DNA of 46,015 nt from Bryobacterales bacterium (GTDB taxonomy: Bacteria > Acidobacteriota > Terriglobia > Bryobacterales > Bryobacteraceae). Below are positions 25,094 to 33,324 of the stretch, piece by piece. The notes beneath the pieces are model-generated. The model saw only the letters and a list, made by a program, of their open reading frames with translations. It did not search any database and was not told where the DNA came from. Position 1 is the first letter of the stretch. Every line of letters begins with the position of its first letter. The stretch spans positions 1 through 46,015 of the forward strand of contig PMKM01000175.1 of the NCBI GenBank assembly GCA_003157745.1, read 5' to 3'. A program made the position numbers and the translations under genes.

Positions 25094-26321
25094 GCGTCGG
25101 GGAGGTGTACACCGCGAGTTGCCGGGCGGCCAGCAGCGGCCAATCGTAACCGCGCTCCACCGTCTGGCGGGCGCGCGCGGCCAATGCGGCCCGCGCCGCC
25201 GGGTCGCGCAGCAACGAGACCACGGCGGCGGCGAAAGCCTCTGCCCGATCGGCAACGAGAATATCGCGGCCGTGACTCACGTCGATTCCTTCGCAACCGA
25301 TCGTGGTCGACACCACGGCGCGCCCCAGCGCCATCGCCTCCAGAATCTTCAGGCGCGTGCCGCCGCCCGCCCGCAGTGGCACCACCGCCAGCCGCGCGCG
25401 CTGGTAGCAGGGGACGATGTCGGCCACATCGGCCAACAGCACGACCGAATCGGACCGGGCGAGCGCGCGCAGGTCCGGCGGCGGGCTTTGCCCGGCGACG
25501 AGCAGCCGGGCATCGGGAATCTCGCGTCGCACCAGGGGCAGAATCTCGCGGCAGAAAAAGCGCACCGCGTCCGCATTGGGAGGATACCCCAGCAAGCCGG
25601 CAAACAGCAGATCGTTGCCCGCGGGCGCCTCGGCGAGCGGTTGCAAGCGGGCGCAATCCACGCCGTTTTCGACTACCGAGATCGGCAACGCGGGATTCTC
25701 GCGGCGCAGGAACTCCGCATCCGTGGTTGAGACCGCGATCAAATGGCTGAAGCGCGCGGCCGCGCGCGCCTCGGATCGCCCGAGCAGCCACGCCTTGATC
25801 CGGAACCCGGCGCGGCCCCACACACCTAGATCCAGCCCGGCAATGCGTGCGTATTGGACCGAGCACACGTTATGCAGAGAGAGGACTGTGCGGCAACCTT
25901 CCGGCGCGGCGCATATGTATCCGGCCAGCAGGGAATGCTCGATCTGGAAAATGGCGACGGCTTCCCGCCGCGCGATCGACTCTAATTCGGCGGCGAACCC
26001 GGGATCGAAAAACGGGCACATCCCCAGCGGAACGCCGTTCGACAAGCCCTTGGCGAAAGCGCCGGCGCGCCGCCACAGCGAATGCTGGCCGGGCCGGAAC
26101 ACACGCACTTCGCGGCACAGCGCTTGCAGCCGGGCGAGGTCCGGTATCTCGACTTCGTCCTGGGCGAGGCAGCAAAGCGTGATATCGGCCGCGCCCGAAA
26201 GCGCCCGCAGCAGGTTGAAATCGCGAATGCGCGCACCCGAGGTCGGCGGCCAGGGCACACCGTAGGTGAGTTGCAAGACCTTCACTCGCGATGGAACCGC
26301 TGGTTTGACCTCGCCCGCCAT
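25047..26321 (-). CDS. Glycosyltransferase, GT4-like (last gene of the glycan operon)
   Basis: 424 residues. N-terminal domain: VKVLQLTYGVPWPPTSGARI with the family's Gly-rich loop, then VLSLHNVCSVQYARIA near 150. C-terminal domain: ISVVENGVDCARLQPL near 230, LLFAGLLGYPPNADAV, and the donor-site motif PLRAGGGTRLKILEAMALG near 330, followed by VVSTTIGCEGIDV. This is the sub-group seen in exopolysaccharide and lipopolysaccharide clusters. It lies six bases after the GT2 gene upstream. The last ~20 residues (TPGATDGRSGLGGPLL) run into the deacetylase scrap in another frame and are probably not original. Confidence 0.85.
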   Translation of the reverse strand: MAGEVKPAVPSRVKVLQLTYGVPWPPTSGARIRDFNLLRALSGAADITLCCLAQDEVEIPDLARLQALCREVRVFRPGQHSLWRRAGAFAKGLSNGVPLGMCPFFDPGFAAELESIARREAVAIFQIEHSLLAGYICAAPEGCRTVLSLHNVCSVQYARIAGLDLGVWGRAGFRIKAWLLGRSEARAAARFSHLIAVSTTDAEFLRRENPALPISVVENGVDCARLQPLAEAPAGNDLLFAGLLGYPPNADAVRFFCREILPLVRREIPDARLLVAGQSPPPDLRALARSDSVVLLADVADIVPCYQRARLAVVPLRAGGGTRLKILEAMALGRAVVSTTIGCEGIDVSHGRDILVADRAEAFAAAVVSLLRDPAARAALAARARQTVERGYDWPLLAARQLAVYTSPTPGATDGRSGLGGPLL

Positions 26322-26327
26322 GGCAGC

Positions 26328-27341
26328 CTAAGCGTCGCGCGCCAGGGCGAGCAGTTTTCCGGCCCCGATGCTGCACAAGTCGCGCAGCCACGCACCCACG
26401 CCGAGACACGCGCCCAACGCGCTCCCAATGCTGCTCAACCAGCACAGACCGGCGCTGCAGATGGCAAAGAAAAACCCGTACTCGCGGACGCAGAGCCCCA
26501 GAAACCGCCGGTTCAGCCACAGGAACAGCAGCGCCAGTACGCCGGCTACGCGCAGGCGAGGATCGACGACAACCGAGACCGCCAATGCGCACGCCGTCAG
26601 CACGCCGAGCACACTCGAAACCCGCGTATTCAGATCGTTGCGGAAGATCCGGTATTCGATCATCAACCGCGTCCAGGGCAGCGCCCTGCCGAACACCTCG
26701 GACCGCCACAGGCTGCGCAGCGTGTAAGCCTTGGCATGGGTTGCCTGCAGGTGTTTGGCCAGCCAAATACGATGCCCGGCGCGATGCAGGCGATAGCCCA
26801 GATCGATATCTTCGAGGAAACGGCGCCCGGTGTCGAAACCGCCCACGTCCTGAAAAGCCTCCCGCCGGATCAGCCCGAAGCCGCCACAGAACGTGGCCGC
26901 CTCCGCCGAGCCGTTCTGGTGCGTCCAATGGTGCACCAGGTTCTTGTAGCGCGAATAGACGTCGTGCGGAACCGTTTCCTTGGTGTAGGAACAGAACAGG
27001 GCGCTGTATTCGGGGCGCCCGCGCATGGCGGCGGCGGCTCCCTCCAGCAACCCCGGCGGCACCACAATATCGGCATCCAGGAAGAACAGCAGCGGAGCGT
27101 TCGACACGGCGACCCCGGCGTTGCGCGCGGCGGACGCTCCGCGATTCTGCTCGAGCGAGACCAGGCGAACGGGGAAGCGTCTCGCAATCTCCGCACTCCC
27201 ATCCGACGAGCCGTCGTCGACGACGATGGTTTCGAAGCCGCGAAGGGTGGATGCGGAAAGCGAATCGAGACACCCGGCGAGCGTGCCGGCGCCGTTAAAA
27301 ACCGGGACGATCACCGCGAGTTCTGGTTGGTGCGTGTTCAT
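26328..27341 (-). CDS. Glycosyltransferase family 2 with C-terminal membrane segments
   Basis: 337 residues. GT-A fold: VIVPVFNGAGTLAGCLDSL at the N-terminus, IVVDDGSSDGSAEIA, NRGASAARNAG and the metal/donor site FLDADIVVP near 90, then GGFDTGRRFLEDIDLGYRL (the ED acceptor-site motif). From about 245 to 320 there are hydrophobic stretches that should anchor it to the membrane. The start follows the stop of the Anp1-like gene by three bases, so it is cotranscribed. It would add a sugar to a lipid-linked or protein-linked acceptor. Confidence 0.87.
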   Translation of the reverse strand: MNTHQPELAVIVPVFNGAGTLAGCLDSLSASTLRGFETIVVDDGSSDGSAEIARRFPVRLVSLEQNRGASAARNAGVAVSNAPLLFFLDADIVVPPGLLEGAAAAMRGRPEYSALFCSYTKETVPHDVYSRYKNLVHHWTHQNGSAEAATFCGGFGLIRREAFQDVGGFDTGRRFLEDIDLGYRLHRAGHRIWLAKHLQATHAKAYTLRSLWRSEVFGRALPWTRLMIEYRIFRNDLNTRVSSVLGVLTACALAVSVVVDPRLRVAGVLALLFLWLNRRFLGLCVREYGFFFAICSAGLCWLSSIGSALGACLGVGAWLRDLCSIGAGKLLALARDA

Positions 27342-27344
27342 TCG

Positions 27345-28145
27345 TCAGACGTCCTTGTGCACGATCTCCAGATTCGGCATGCCCCAGCACCGCGCGCCCA
27401 TGTCGTAAGCCATCAGCCCCAGCCCTTCCGTTTCGATCTCCCCGCGCACGTCCGGGCCGCGCCGCGAAAAGATCGTCCGTGTGCTGCCGAAAGCCTCGCG
27501 CCGCGAGAGCGGATGCGGCCGTCCGTAGGGGAACGGAGGAAACACGAGCCCGTCGCGATGGAGATCGGCGCGCACCAGCAGCATGGTCCCACCCACGCTA
27601 TCGAGCGGCACCACCTCTCCCTGTCCGCGCAGATCGCCGAGATGATAGCGCCCGCGGTCCCGCCATGCGTTGCGATCGAAACTCTGGCCGCCGCGCTTCT
27701 TGACGCAGTTCGGCTGCACGATGTCGCGCCCCGCGGCCAGCAATCGCTCGATGACGTCGGGCGGATATTCGACCAGGTCGACATCGAGCCAGAGCGCCCA
27801 ATCGCAGTCGCCCAGCGCGCGAAACAGGAGATGGTTGCGGCTGCGGGCCAACGCCGCGCGGCGTTCGATTTGGACCGCGCCTGCCCAGCGCGGCGTTCCG
27901 GGCGGCAGGCGGAAGCCAAAATCCTTCTTCCACACCCCAACTTCGCGGAAGTCGCGCCGCAACTCGGGCAGGCGCTCGATCAACCGCTCGTAGGTATCGT
28001 CGGCGCTGTCGCTTTCGAGCAACCCGAGCGAGAGCGATCGCCGCGGATACTCCAGCCGGTAGAGGCCCTCGAAATACCCGTCGAGATGCGCGACAGCGTC
28101 CTTGACCGGAGTCAGAACGGCGATTCTCGGTTCATCGAGTGGCAT
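27345..28145 (-). CDS. Anp1/Mnn9/Van1-like (GT62-type) glycosyltransferase
   Basis: 266 residues from ATG 28145, which lies 14 bases inside the end of the upstream GT2 gene. The sequence matches the hallmarks of the fungal mannan polymerase family: LLESDSADDTYERL near 43-56, RSRNHLL near 101, LWLDVDLVEYPPDVIERLL with the DVD site at 121-123, DIVQPNCV, and the C-terminal ETEGLGLMAYDMGARCWGMP ending EIVHKDV. In yeast these enzymes extend mannan in the Golgi; bacterial members are known from databases but little studied. The yeast family's N-terminal membrane anchor is missing, so this one is soluble or bound to its partners. Mannose as donor is a guess. Confidence 0.75.
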   Translation of the reverse strand: MPLDEPRIAVLTPVKDAVAHLDGYFEGLYRLEYPRRSLSLGLLESDSADDTYERLIERLPELRRDFREVGVWKKDFGFRLPPGTPRWAGAVQIERRAALARSRNHLLFRALGDCDWALWLDVDLVEYPPDVIERLLAAGRDIVQPNCVKKRGGQSFDRNAWRDRGRYHLGDLRGQGEVVPLDSVGGTMLLVRADLHRDGLVFPPFPYGRPHPLSRREAFGSTRTIFSRRGPDVRGEIETEGLGLMAYDMGARCWGMPNLEIVHKDV

Positions 28146-28830
28146 TGGCACAGGTTCCTCGCGCGCACACTCTTTCGAAAAATCGCCGCAGGCGCAGACG
28201 ATTGTCCAGGCGCAGCCCGAGGCTGTGCCGGACGGTCTCCGTGTGGTCGAGCGCCCATTGGTAAATCCAGGGACGCCGGCAAGCGTAGTAGTACAACACC
28301 GAATCGATAAAACACTCCACCCGCAACACCTTGTCGCGGGCCATCGAGCGGGCCCAGTCGATGTCCTCGGAATAGTACACGTCCGCGAACTGGTACTGCG
28401 CGGCGATCGATCGCCGAATCGGATTGAGATGATACGGGGGCCGCTGGTAGACGCCATCGCAACTTCGGTAATCGGAGTAGCGAGTGGAGTGGACGAACTC
28501 GCGGGGGTGGCCGCCGCGGAAGCTCACCACGCCGCGAATGCCGATGCAGTCGATGCCGGGATGGGAGCGGATGGCACGGCAGATCCGCGGCACGTAATCG
28601 TCGCTCACGGTGTCGTCGTCGTCCACGAACGCCACGAACTCGCCCTGGGCCCGTTCGAGCAGGCGATTCCTTTTCCAGCCCGTCGTTTGTTCCCCGTTAT
28701 CCCGGCAGTCGAGGATCTCGACTTCCGCTTCGAGGCCGGCGGCCGCCACCTGCGCGGCGAGTTGGCCCTGCACACGACCAAAGAGCGCGCGCCGGTTTTC
28801 GAGCGTTGGAATCAGGATACTGAGAAGCAT
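28132..28830 (-). CDS. Glycosyltransferase family 2
   Basis: 232 residues from ATG 28830 (MLLSILIPTLENRRAL), the natural start of a GT-A domain; the frame continues upstream to 28878 through unrelated residues. The donor site is FVAFVDDDDTVSDDYVP near 66-82. LILDCRDNGE-type and TTGWKRNRLL motifs precede it. There is no clear membrane segment. The C-terminal end overlaps the start of the Anp1-like gene by 14 bases, so expression is coupled. Confidence 0.83.
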   Translation of the reverse strand: MLLSILIPTLENRRALFGRVQGQLAAQVAAAGLEAEVEILDCRDNGEQTTGWKRNRLLERAQGEFVAFVDDDDTVSDDYVPRICRAIRSHPGIDCIGIRGVVSFRGGHPREFVHSTRYSDYRSCDGVYQRPPYHLNPIRRSIAAQYQFADVYYSEDIDWARSMARDKVLRVECFIDSVLYYYACRRPWIYQWALDHTETVRHSLGLRLDNRLRLRRFFERVCARGTCANATR

Positions 28831-28896
28831 GGAATCGCCTGAGTTGCAGCCGGCAGCTTTCAGAGTACTATGGTTCACAGTCCCGCAACCGTAGCG

Positions 28897-30093
28897 TTAA
28901 CTATGTGTCAAAAGGCGGAGCACCCCCATTGCCTGCGTTTGCATCTCGCCCAGAATCCGCAGCTCCACCAGGGCCGGCAAAACGGCCACCGCCGGCAGCA
29001 CCCACTGTTCGCGGATGCTCCCGGCCGCTACCAGCGGCAGCACGAACACCGGCACAATCGGGCGCGTGTATCCGTACGGCGTGTTCCAGAAATCCTTGTC
29101 GGTCGCCGCCAGCACCAACCCGAGATACAGGAGGAAGGCGGCGCCCATCGCGGCCGGCCGCATCTTCCGCACCAGCGCGATTCCCGCGGCGATCGTCAAT
29201 ATCGTGGCCAGTAGCGCGACGAAGTCGAGTGCCCGGGTCGGGCCCTGCAAACTGGCCGCGAGTTGCAGGTGGCGCGGCGGATCGATCGCGCGCACGAGTA
29301 TCCCCGCGTTCGCATGCGGGTAAAACCATTTGGGGACAATCCCTTCGGCGAGCGCCGCGGGCGGGAGCACCTGGTACAAATATCCGTACCAGACCAAGGT
29401 GGGCAGCACCGCGCTGGCCCACAGACTCGCCTTGCGCACGTCGCGCTTTGCCAGCGCCACCAGCACGCAGGCGACCGCGAGCAGCACGCCGGTTTCCCGC
29501 ACCAGGCACGCGCTCGCCAGAATCCACCACAGCCCGCGATCGCTCCCGCTGGCCAGGCGATAGGCAAAGCAAGCCGTCAACGCCGCGATCGCGACGTCCA
29601 CCGTCATCGAATCCACCGCGATCGGCGCCGCAGGGACAATTAGGAACAGCAGCCCCCATGCGGCGTGGCGCCCATAGAGCTGCATGGTCTTTGCCAGTGC
29701 GTACACTCCCAGGAACACGCACGCAGCCACCACCAGGACGTAAGCCCCGTCAATCCAACTGTCGCTCCCGCCGACTAGCGCCCAGGCCGCCAGCGGCACC
29801 AGAATTCGCCGCGAGCGCAACAACGGCGCATCCAGATAGGACGCCGTGTCCCGGCGCAGGAACGGGTCGTGGGCAAGCATCCGGTAGTACTGTCCGTCGT
29901 AGCCGACCGGGTTGGCGTTGCGGAAGGTGCCCGGCGCCAGACGCGGCGGCACGGCTGCGGCGTGTCCGGTGCGAAATAGTCCGGTCCAATTGCCCCCGTA
30001 ATTCGCGCGCACCGTCAACGCTTGCCAGGCGAAAACCAGCGACAACGCCAGGGCCGCCCACACCCACGGTGACGCGCGCAGCCGCCGCCCCAT
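28897..30093 (-). CDS. Polytopic membrane protein, GT-C-like, first gene of the glycan operon
   Basis: 398 residues with about nine or ten hydrophobic segments. ATG 30093 is chosen (GGAAAG just upstream); a GTG at 30120 is possible. After helix 1 a periplasmic loop carries NPVGYDGQYYRMLAHDPF and then LLRSRRILVPLAAWAL, a pattern (YDGQ.Y, then R.RRIL.PL) common in bacterial GT-C-like membrane proteins of glycan clusters. The catalytic Asp would be the one in YDGQ. Such proteins use polyprenyl-phosphate sugars on the outer face of the membrane. I do not know the substrate. It starts the operon and has a TATAAT box upstream. Confidence 0.65.
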   Translation of the reverse strand: MGRRLRASPWVWAALALSLVFAWQALTVRANYGGNWTGLFRTGHAAAVPPRLAPGTFRNANPVGYDGQYYRMLAHDPFLRRDTASYLDAPLLRSRRILVPLAAWALVGGSDSWIDGAYVLVVAACVFLGVYALAKTMQLYGRHAAWGLLFLIVPAAPIAVDSMTVDVAIAALTACFAYRLASGSDRGLWWILASACLVRETGVLLAVACVLVALAKRDVRKASLWASAVLPTLVWYGYLYQVLPPAALAEGIVPKWFYPHANAGILVRAIDPPRHLQLAASLQGPTRALDFVALLATILTIAAGIALVRKMRPAAMGAAFLLYLGLVLAATDKDFWNTPYGYTRPIVPVFVLPLVAAGSIREQWVLPAVAVLPALVELRILGEMQTQAMGVLRLLTHS

Positions 30094-30125
30094 TCGCTTT
30101 CCGTCACACCGTTCGAGCACGCCTC

Positions 30126-30131
30126 ATTATA
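30126..30131 (-). promoter_or_regulatory. TATAAT box for the glycan operon
   Basis: The minus strand reads TATAAT at 30131-30126, placing the start point near 30119 and leaving a ~26-nt leader before ATG 30093. No good -35 box is visible. The surrounding region up to 30319 is otherwise empty. Confidence 0.4.
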
Positions 30132-30319
30132 AGTTGTGGCGGGGTTTCGACCGCGAGTCCGCGAGCGAGCCCTGATGCCATCCGTCCGGACGAGGGCCCC
30201 TGCGATCGGGCATCGCCTCTTTCGCTCGTGATTTCAAGCGACGGGTACGTCAGCTTGCGGATGGCGAAACCTTCCGGGTTTCCGTAAGTACTTCTGTCGC
30301 CGCCCGGTCGCGCGCGTTG

Positions 30320-31276
30320 CTACTCGAGGGCCACTTTCTGCCAGGATTTGTCGGGATTGAAACGCGTCATCTGTCGGGCTTGCATAGCCGTTCCGGCTCC
30401 CAGATCTTTTTCGTAAACCACTCCATCGTGATTGATGATAAAGGTCCCGATTCCGGACACGCCGTACTCCGCGGGCCAGGCGATCAGCGCGAAGCCGCCA
30501 ATCATCTTGCCGTTCACCACGTAGTCGAAGGCGCCCCCGGCCGCGTCCGGCCCTTGAGATTTCAGCACCCGGTAGTAATACCCGTGGTACGGCTCTGACT
30601 TCTTGCCGATTGGCGACGGAGTCGCGAATGCGGCATCGGCGAAAGGTTGCGAAACGAGACTGTTGGAAACACCGCCCAGATTCAGCCCATCCTGCTTGCC
30701 AGGCGTGGCTGCGATCTTCTGCGCATATTTCAGGACGCGGTCGCCGTCGTGCTCCGCTGCGGCGTATTCCAGTTGCGCTTCGGCGTAGCCCCGGCAAACC
30801 TCCATCGCATTCAATTCGTTCCGGCCAATCCTGCGTGCCAGAATCTCGATGCGCCCGCTGGCTGGATCGAGTTGCCATTTTCCGCCCCTGAGAACGACTG
30901 GAACGGGAAAAGGCCACCCCTGCGCCCCCACCGTGAATTCCACCCTGTCAGGCGAGAATGGGTCCCGGTCAATCTGGAGCTTTTCATGAGCGGACCGCGC
31001 AAACTCGGTCCGCAGATCCTTGTCTTCCGCCGGATCGCCGGATTCGACAATGTCCTTGCCATCGGGTCCGAATAGCTGGAGGAGGGCCGCCGTGTCATTG
31101 CGTTCCGCAGCATCGATGGTCGCCTGAATGGCATCTTCCGGCGTCGCAAATGTCCGCTGCGCGTCTTTTGGCGCAGCTTGTAGTAGAGCTGTCCCAACCA
31201 CGAGGCCCACGGCCACGAGCCGGGTGAGCCGCAGCGGGCTATCTTTCGAGTCAATCAAGATCGTTCTCCGCATCAT
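30320..31276 (-). CDS. DUF2950 family exported protein
   Basis: 318 residues. N-terminal hydrophobic stretch (LVAVGLVVGTALLQAAP) acts as signal peptide. Family marks: TFATPEDAIQATIDAAERND with LLQLFGPDG near 45-75, NELNAMEVCRGYAEAQLEYA near 155, GLNLGG, PYHGYYYRVLKSQGPDAAGG near 235 and YGVSGIGTFIINHDGVVYEKDLG near 275. DUF2950 has no established function. The ribosome site AGGAG overlaps the stop codon of the DUF3300 gene (gap six bases); the second ATG at 31273 has better spacing than the first. The pairing with DUF3300 is common in proteobacteria and acidobacteria and suggests a shared envelope role. Confidence 0.88.
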   Translation of the reverse strand: MMRRTILIDSKDSPLRLTRLVAVGLVVGTALLQAAPKDAQRTFATPEDAIQATIDAAERNDTAALLQLFGPDGKDIVESGDPAEDKDLRTEFARSAHEKLQIDRDPFSPDRVEFTVGAQGWPFPVPVVLRGGKWQLDPASGRIEILARRIGRNELNAMEVCRGYAEAQLEYAAAEHDGDRVLKYAQKIAATPGKQDGLNLGGVSNSLVSQPFADAAFATPSPIGKKSEPYHGYYYRVLKSQGPDAAGGAFDYVVNGKMIGGFALIAWPAEYGVSGIGTFIINHDGVVYEKDLGAGTAMQARQMTRFNPDKSWQKVALE

Positions 31277-31282
31277 TCGCTC

Positions 31283-32479
31283 CTATCGATGTCTACCGCC
31301 GCCATTGCCACCACGCATGCCGCCGCCACCGCCGCGCATGCCGCCGCCACCGCCACCGCGTGAAGCCCCTCCGCCGCTCCGCGCGGGACCCATGCTCGAA
31401 TACCCATGATCGCTGTGGGCGCGCGCCGCGCTCCCCTCGCGAACGCCGCCGAAAGCGCTACGGTTCTGGACGCCTCCGCTCGGCGCAATCTGCCGATTGC
31501 CCATACGGCCGGCGCCGGATTGATCCGCGCCCCGTGCTTGCGCCTGTCCGTCCGAGCCACGAGTTTGCAGATTTTGCCGCACGTTGTTTCGGTAACGACC
31601 GGCCATGGCAGCGTTCGCGTACGGCACCCCCCCGCGATGCGATGCATCGTGGGCCCATGCGCTTCTTCCACTCAGGCTGGCGCCGCCGCTCGCGTTGAAA
31701 TTATACCGGTGAACGAAGCTGTTATTGACGAAGACGCTGTGGCCGCCCGAGCCGAATCCCCAACCCCATCCGCCCCAGCCACCCCATCCACCGCCAAAAT
31801 ACAGACCCATCGGGATGCCGGCGCCAAAGCCGAAGTAGCCGCCCGGGTAATACCAACTTGCGTAGGGATAGTACAGAGGAGGCCCCCAGATGAAAGCGGG
31901 ATCGTAGTTTGGCAGGTACATCATCTGGGAATCGGCGGGCTGGATCGCGATGACGGGTTGCCCGGAATCGTTCCTGGTGCTCACCGTCTGCTGGCTGGTC
32001 GAAGACAGTTTCCCCGCCTGCTGCGCCTTCAGCCGCATTCGCTGCACGGCGTCCATCAGGTCGCCTTGCTGACCTAGAAATGCGTTGCCGAGATTTGTCG
32101 TCCACGTGATGTCCTGGTTCAGCCGCTTAACCAGGTCCGGAAAAACCACCAGAGCCTGTATGCTCGGATCCCAGTTCTGCTGTTGTGCCGCCTCGGTCAG
32201 GGCGGCGCCGGTGAACCCCGGGTTTCGTTGCAGCCACTGCGAAGCCTGGACGAGTTCGAGCGGATAGGTCGCCGCCACCAGGACCTGGCTTACCAGCGGA
32301 TCCGGGTAGAGTGCGATCGGCGCCACCAAATCGTCGAGTTGATCGGGCGCCAGTGTCTGACCGGGAGGCGGAAGTTGCGGAGGCTGTTGGGCGCTGAGCA
32401 GTGCTCCCCCCAATGCGAGCAGCAGCGCGGCACAGAGAACAGCCCGCATGGCAGAGAACGGTGAATTGGCGCGCTTCAT
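31283..32479 (-). CDS. DUF3300 family exported protein with Gly-rich tail
   Basis: 398 residues from ATG 32479 (MKRANSPFSAMRAVL), preceded by AAAGGA. Signal peptide to about residue 30. Family core: DQLDDLVAPIALYPDPLVSQ, VLVAATYPLELVQASQWL and WDPSIQALVVFPDLVKRLNQ in the first third. The middle is rich in Gly, Tyr, Trp and Phe (YYPGGYFGFGAGIPMGLYFG). The end is low-complexity: basic, Ser/Gly-rich, closing with repeated GGGGGMRG units. Function unknown; the tail resembles disordered surface-exposed regions. Cotranscribed with DUF2950. Confidence 0.87.
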   Translation of the reverse strand: MKRANSPFSAMRAVLCAALLLALGGALLSAQQPPQLPPPGQTLAPDQLDDLVAPIALYPDPLVSQVLVAATYPLELVQASQWLQRNPGFTGAALTEAAQQQNWDPSIQALVVFPDLVKRLNQDITWTTNLGNAFLGQQGDLMDAVQRMRLKAQQAGKLSSTSQQTVSTRNDSGQPVIAIQPADSQMMYLPNYDPAFIWGPPLYYPYASWYYPGGYFGFGAGIPMGLYFGGGWGGWGGWGWGFGSGGHSVFVNNSFVHRYNFNASGGASLSGRSAWAHDASHRGGVPYANAAMAGRYRNNVRQNLQTRGSDGQAQARGADQSGAGRMGNRQIAPSGGVQNRSAFGGVREGSAARAHSDHGYSSMGPARSGGGASRGGGGGGMRGGGGGMRGGNGGGRHR

Positions 32480-33066
32480 AGAATTCGGTCCTTTCGACGT
32501 GTGTTCATCTCTATTCATGTTTCCTATGCACGACGCGGACCAGTCTTTTGCCGATGGCCACTCCTGCGCTACGATAACCCCGGATCGCGCCGATATATCG
32601 CGTTAACTGCGATTTCCGGCGGCCAATTCCCGAGCGACAGATCCGCATCCCCCCGGCCTCTTCCCGTGCCAACGGCGGCTGGGGTTGTTGTATGCAGCTT
32701 TCGCGACCGGCTCCCGGTGCTGAGTTTGCACCCGCCGTAGCAGATTTTGCATCGATAAGATTGCCTCTGCGCGCGCACCGACGCGCCGTGCCGCGATCTT
32801 CTCCATGCATCGGTTCGCCGGCGCAGCCCGATCGTGCATACTCCGGAATGCAGTCGACAACTGCCCCCGGAGAGCCATCATCATGCCAACGAACGCAATG
32901 AAGTTGAAAGGTCCGGCGATCCAAGTCGCGGACGTCGATCCGGGCGCTGTCGATCGGTTCTACTGCGACGTGCGACAACGTGGGTCATCCGCTCCTGGGC
33001 GGGTTTGTTCTAGTCGCGGTGTGCGCCGAGCCCGGAGGTGGTTTAGAATCAAAGAGCACTAATTGC
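32480..33066. other. Intergenic region between DUF3300 and tRNA-Arg, with a small coding remnant
   Basis: Mostly without coding character. At 32883-32969 (plus) a short frame reads MKLKGPAIQVADVDPGAVDRFYCDV, reminiscent of the first strand and helix of a VOC/glyoxalase-type protein, then loses sense; it may be a pseudogene scrap. A TAGAAT box at 33044-33049 could serve the tRNA gene. The minus-strand promoter of the DUF3300 operon must lie near 32500-32560. Confidence 0.35.
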
Positions 33067-33143
33067 GGGCCCGTAGCTCAGGTGGATAGAGCACCTGCCT
33101 TCTAAGCAGGTGGTCGCTGGTTCGAGTCCAGCCGGGCCTACCA
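33067..33143 (+). tRNA. tRNA-Arg (anticodon TCT), CCA encoded
   Basis: The cloverleaf folds fully. Acceptor GGGCCCG pairs with CGGGCCT (one G-T at the end). D stem GCTC/GAGC. Anticodon stem CCTGC/GCAGG with loop CTTCTAA, anticodon TCT at 33101-33103, reading AGA. T stem GCTGG/CCAGC with loop TTCGAGT. Discriminator A followed by genomic CCA. AGA is a rare codon in GC-rich genomes. Confidence 0.96.
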
Positions 33144-33324
33144 TATCCCTGATTGGTTTCAAAACCGTTGTTCGACCCCGCTTCGATCGCTTTCGCCTAT
33201 CCTTTGCCTCGACTGTGACAAAAACTCGCGCCGCTCTTATTCGCCTGCCGATTCAGTCCGGAAAAGTACTGGGCGGATGAGGCATTTTCCCCTCCCGCGC
33301 CGCTTCGTTAAGTGGAGGTTTCCT

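Noticed and set aside
26082-28310. Long plus-strand frame opposite the glycosyltransferases
   Set aside because: Antisense shadow of three overlapping GT genes with well-formed motifs.
33067-33143. tRNA-Arg as an integration site for a mobile element
   Set aside because: No second copy of the tRNA 3' end, no integrase, and ordinary chromosomal genes on both sides.
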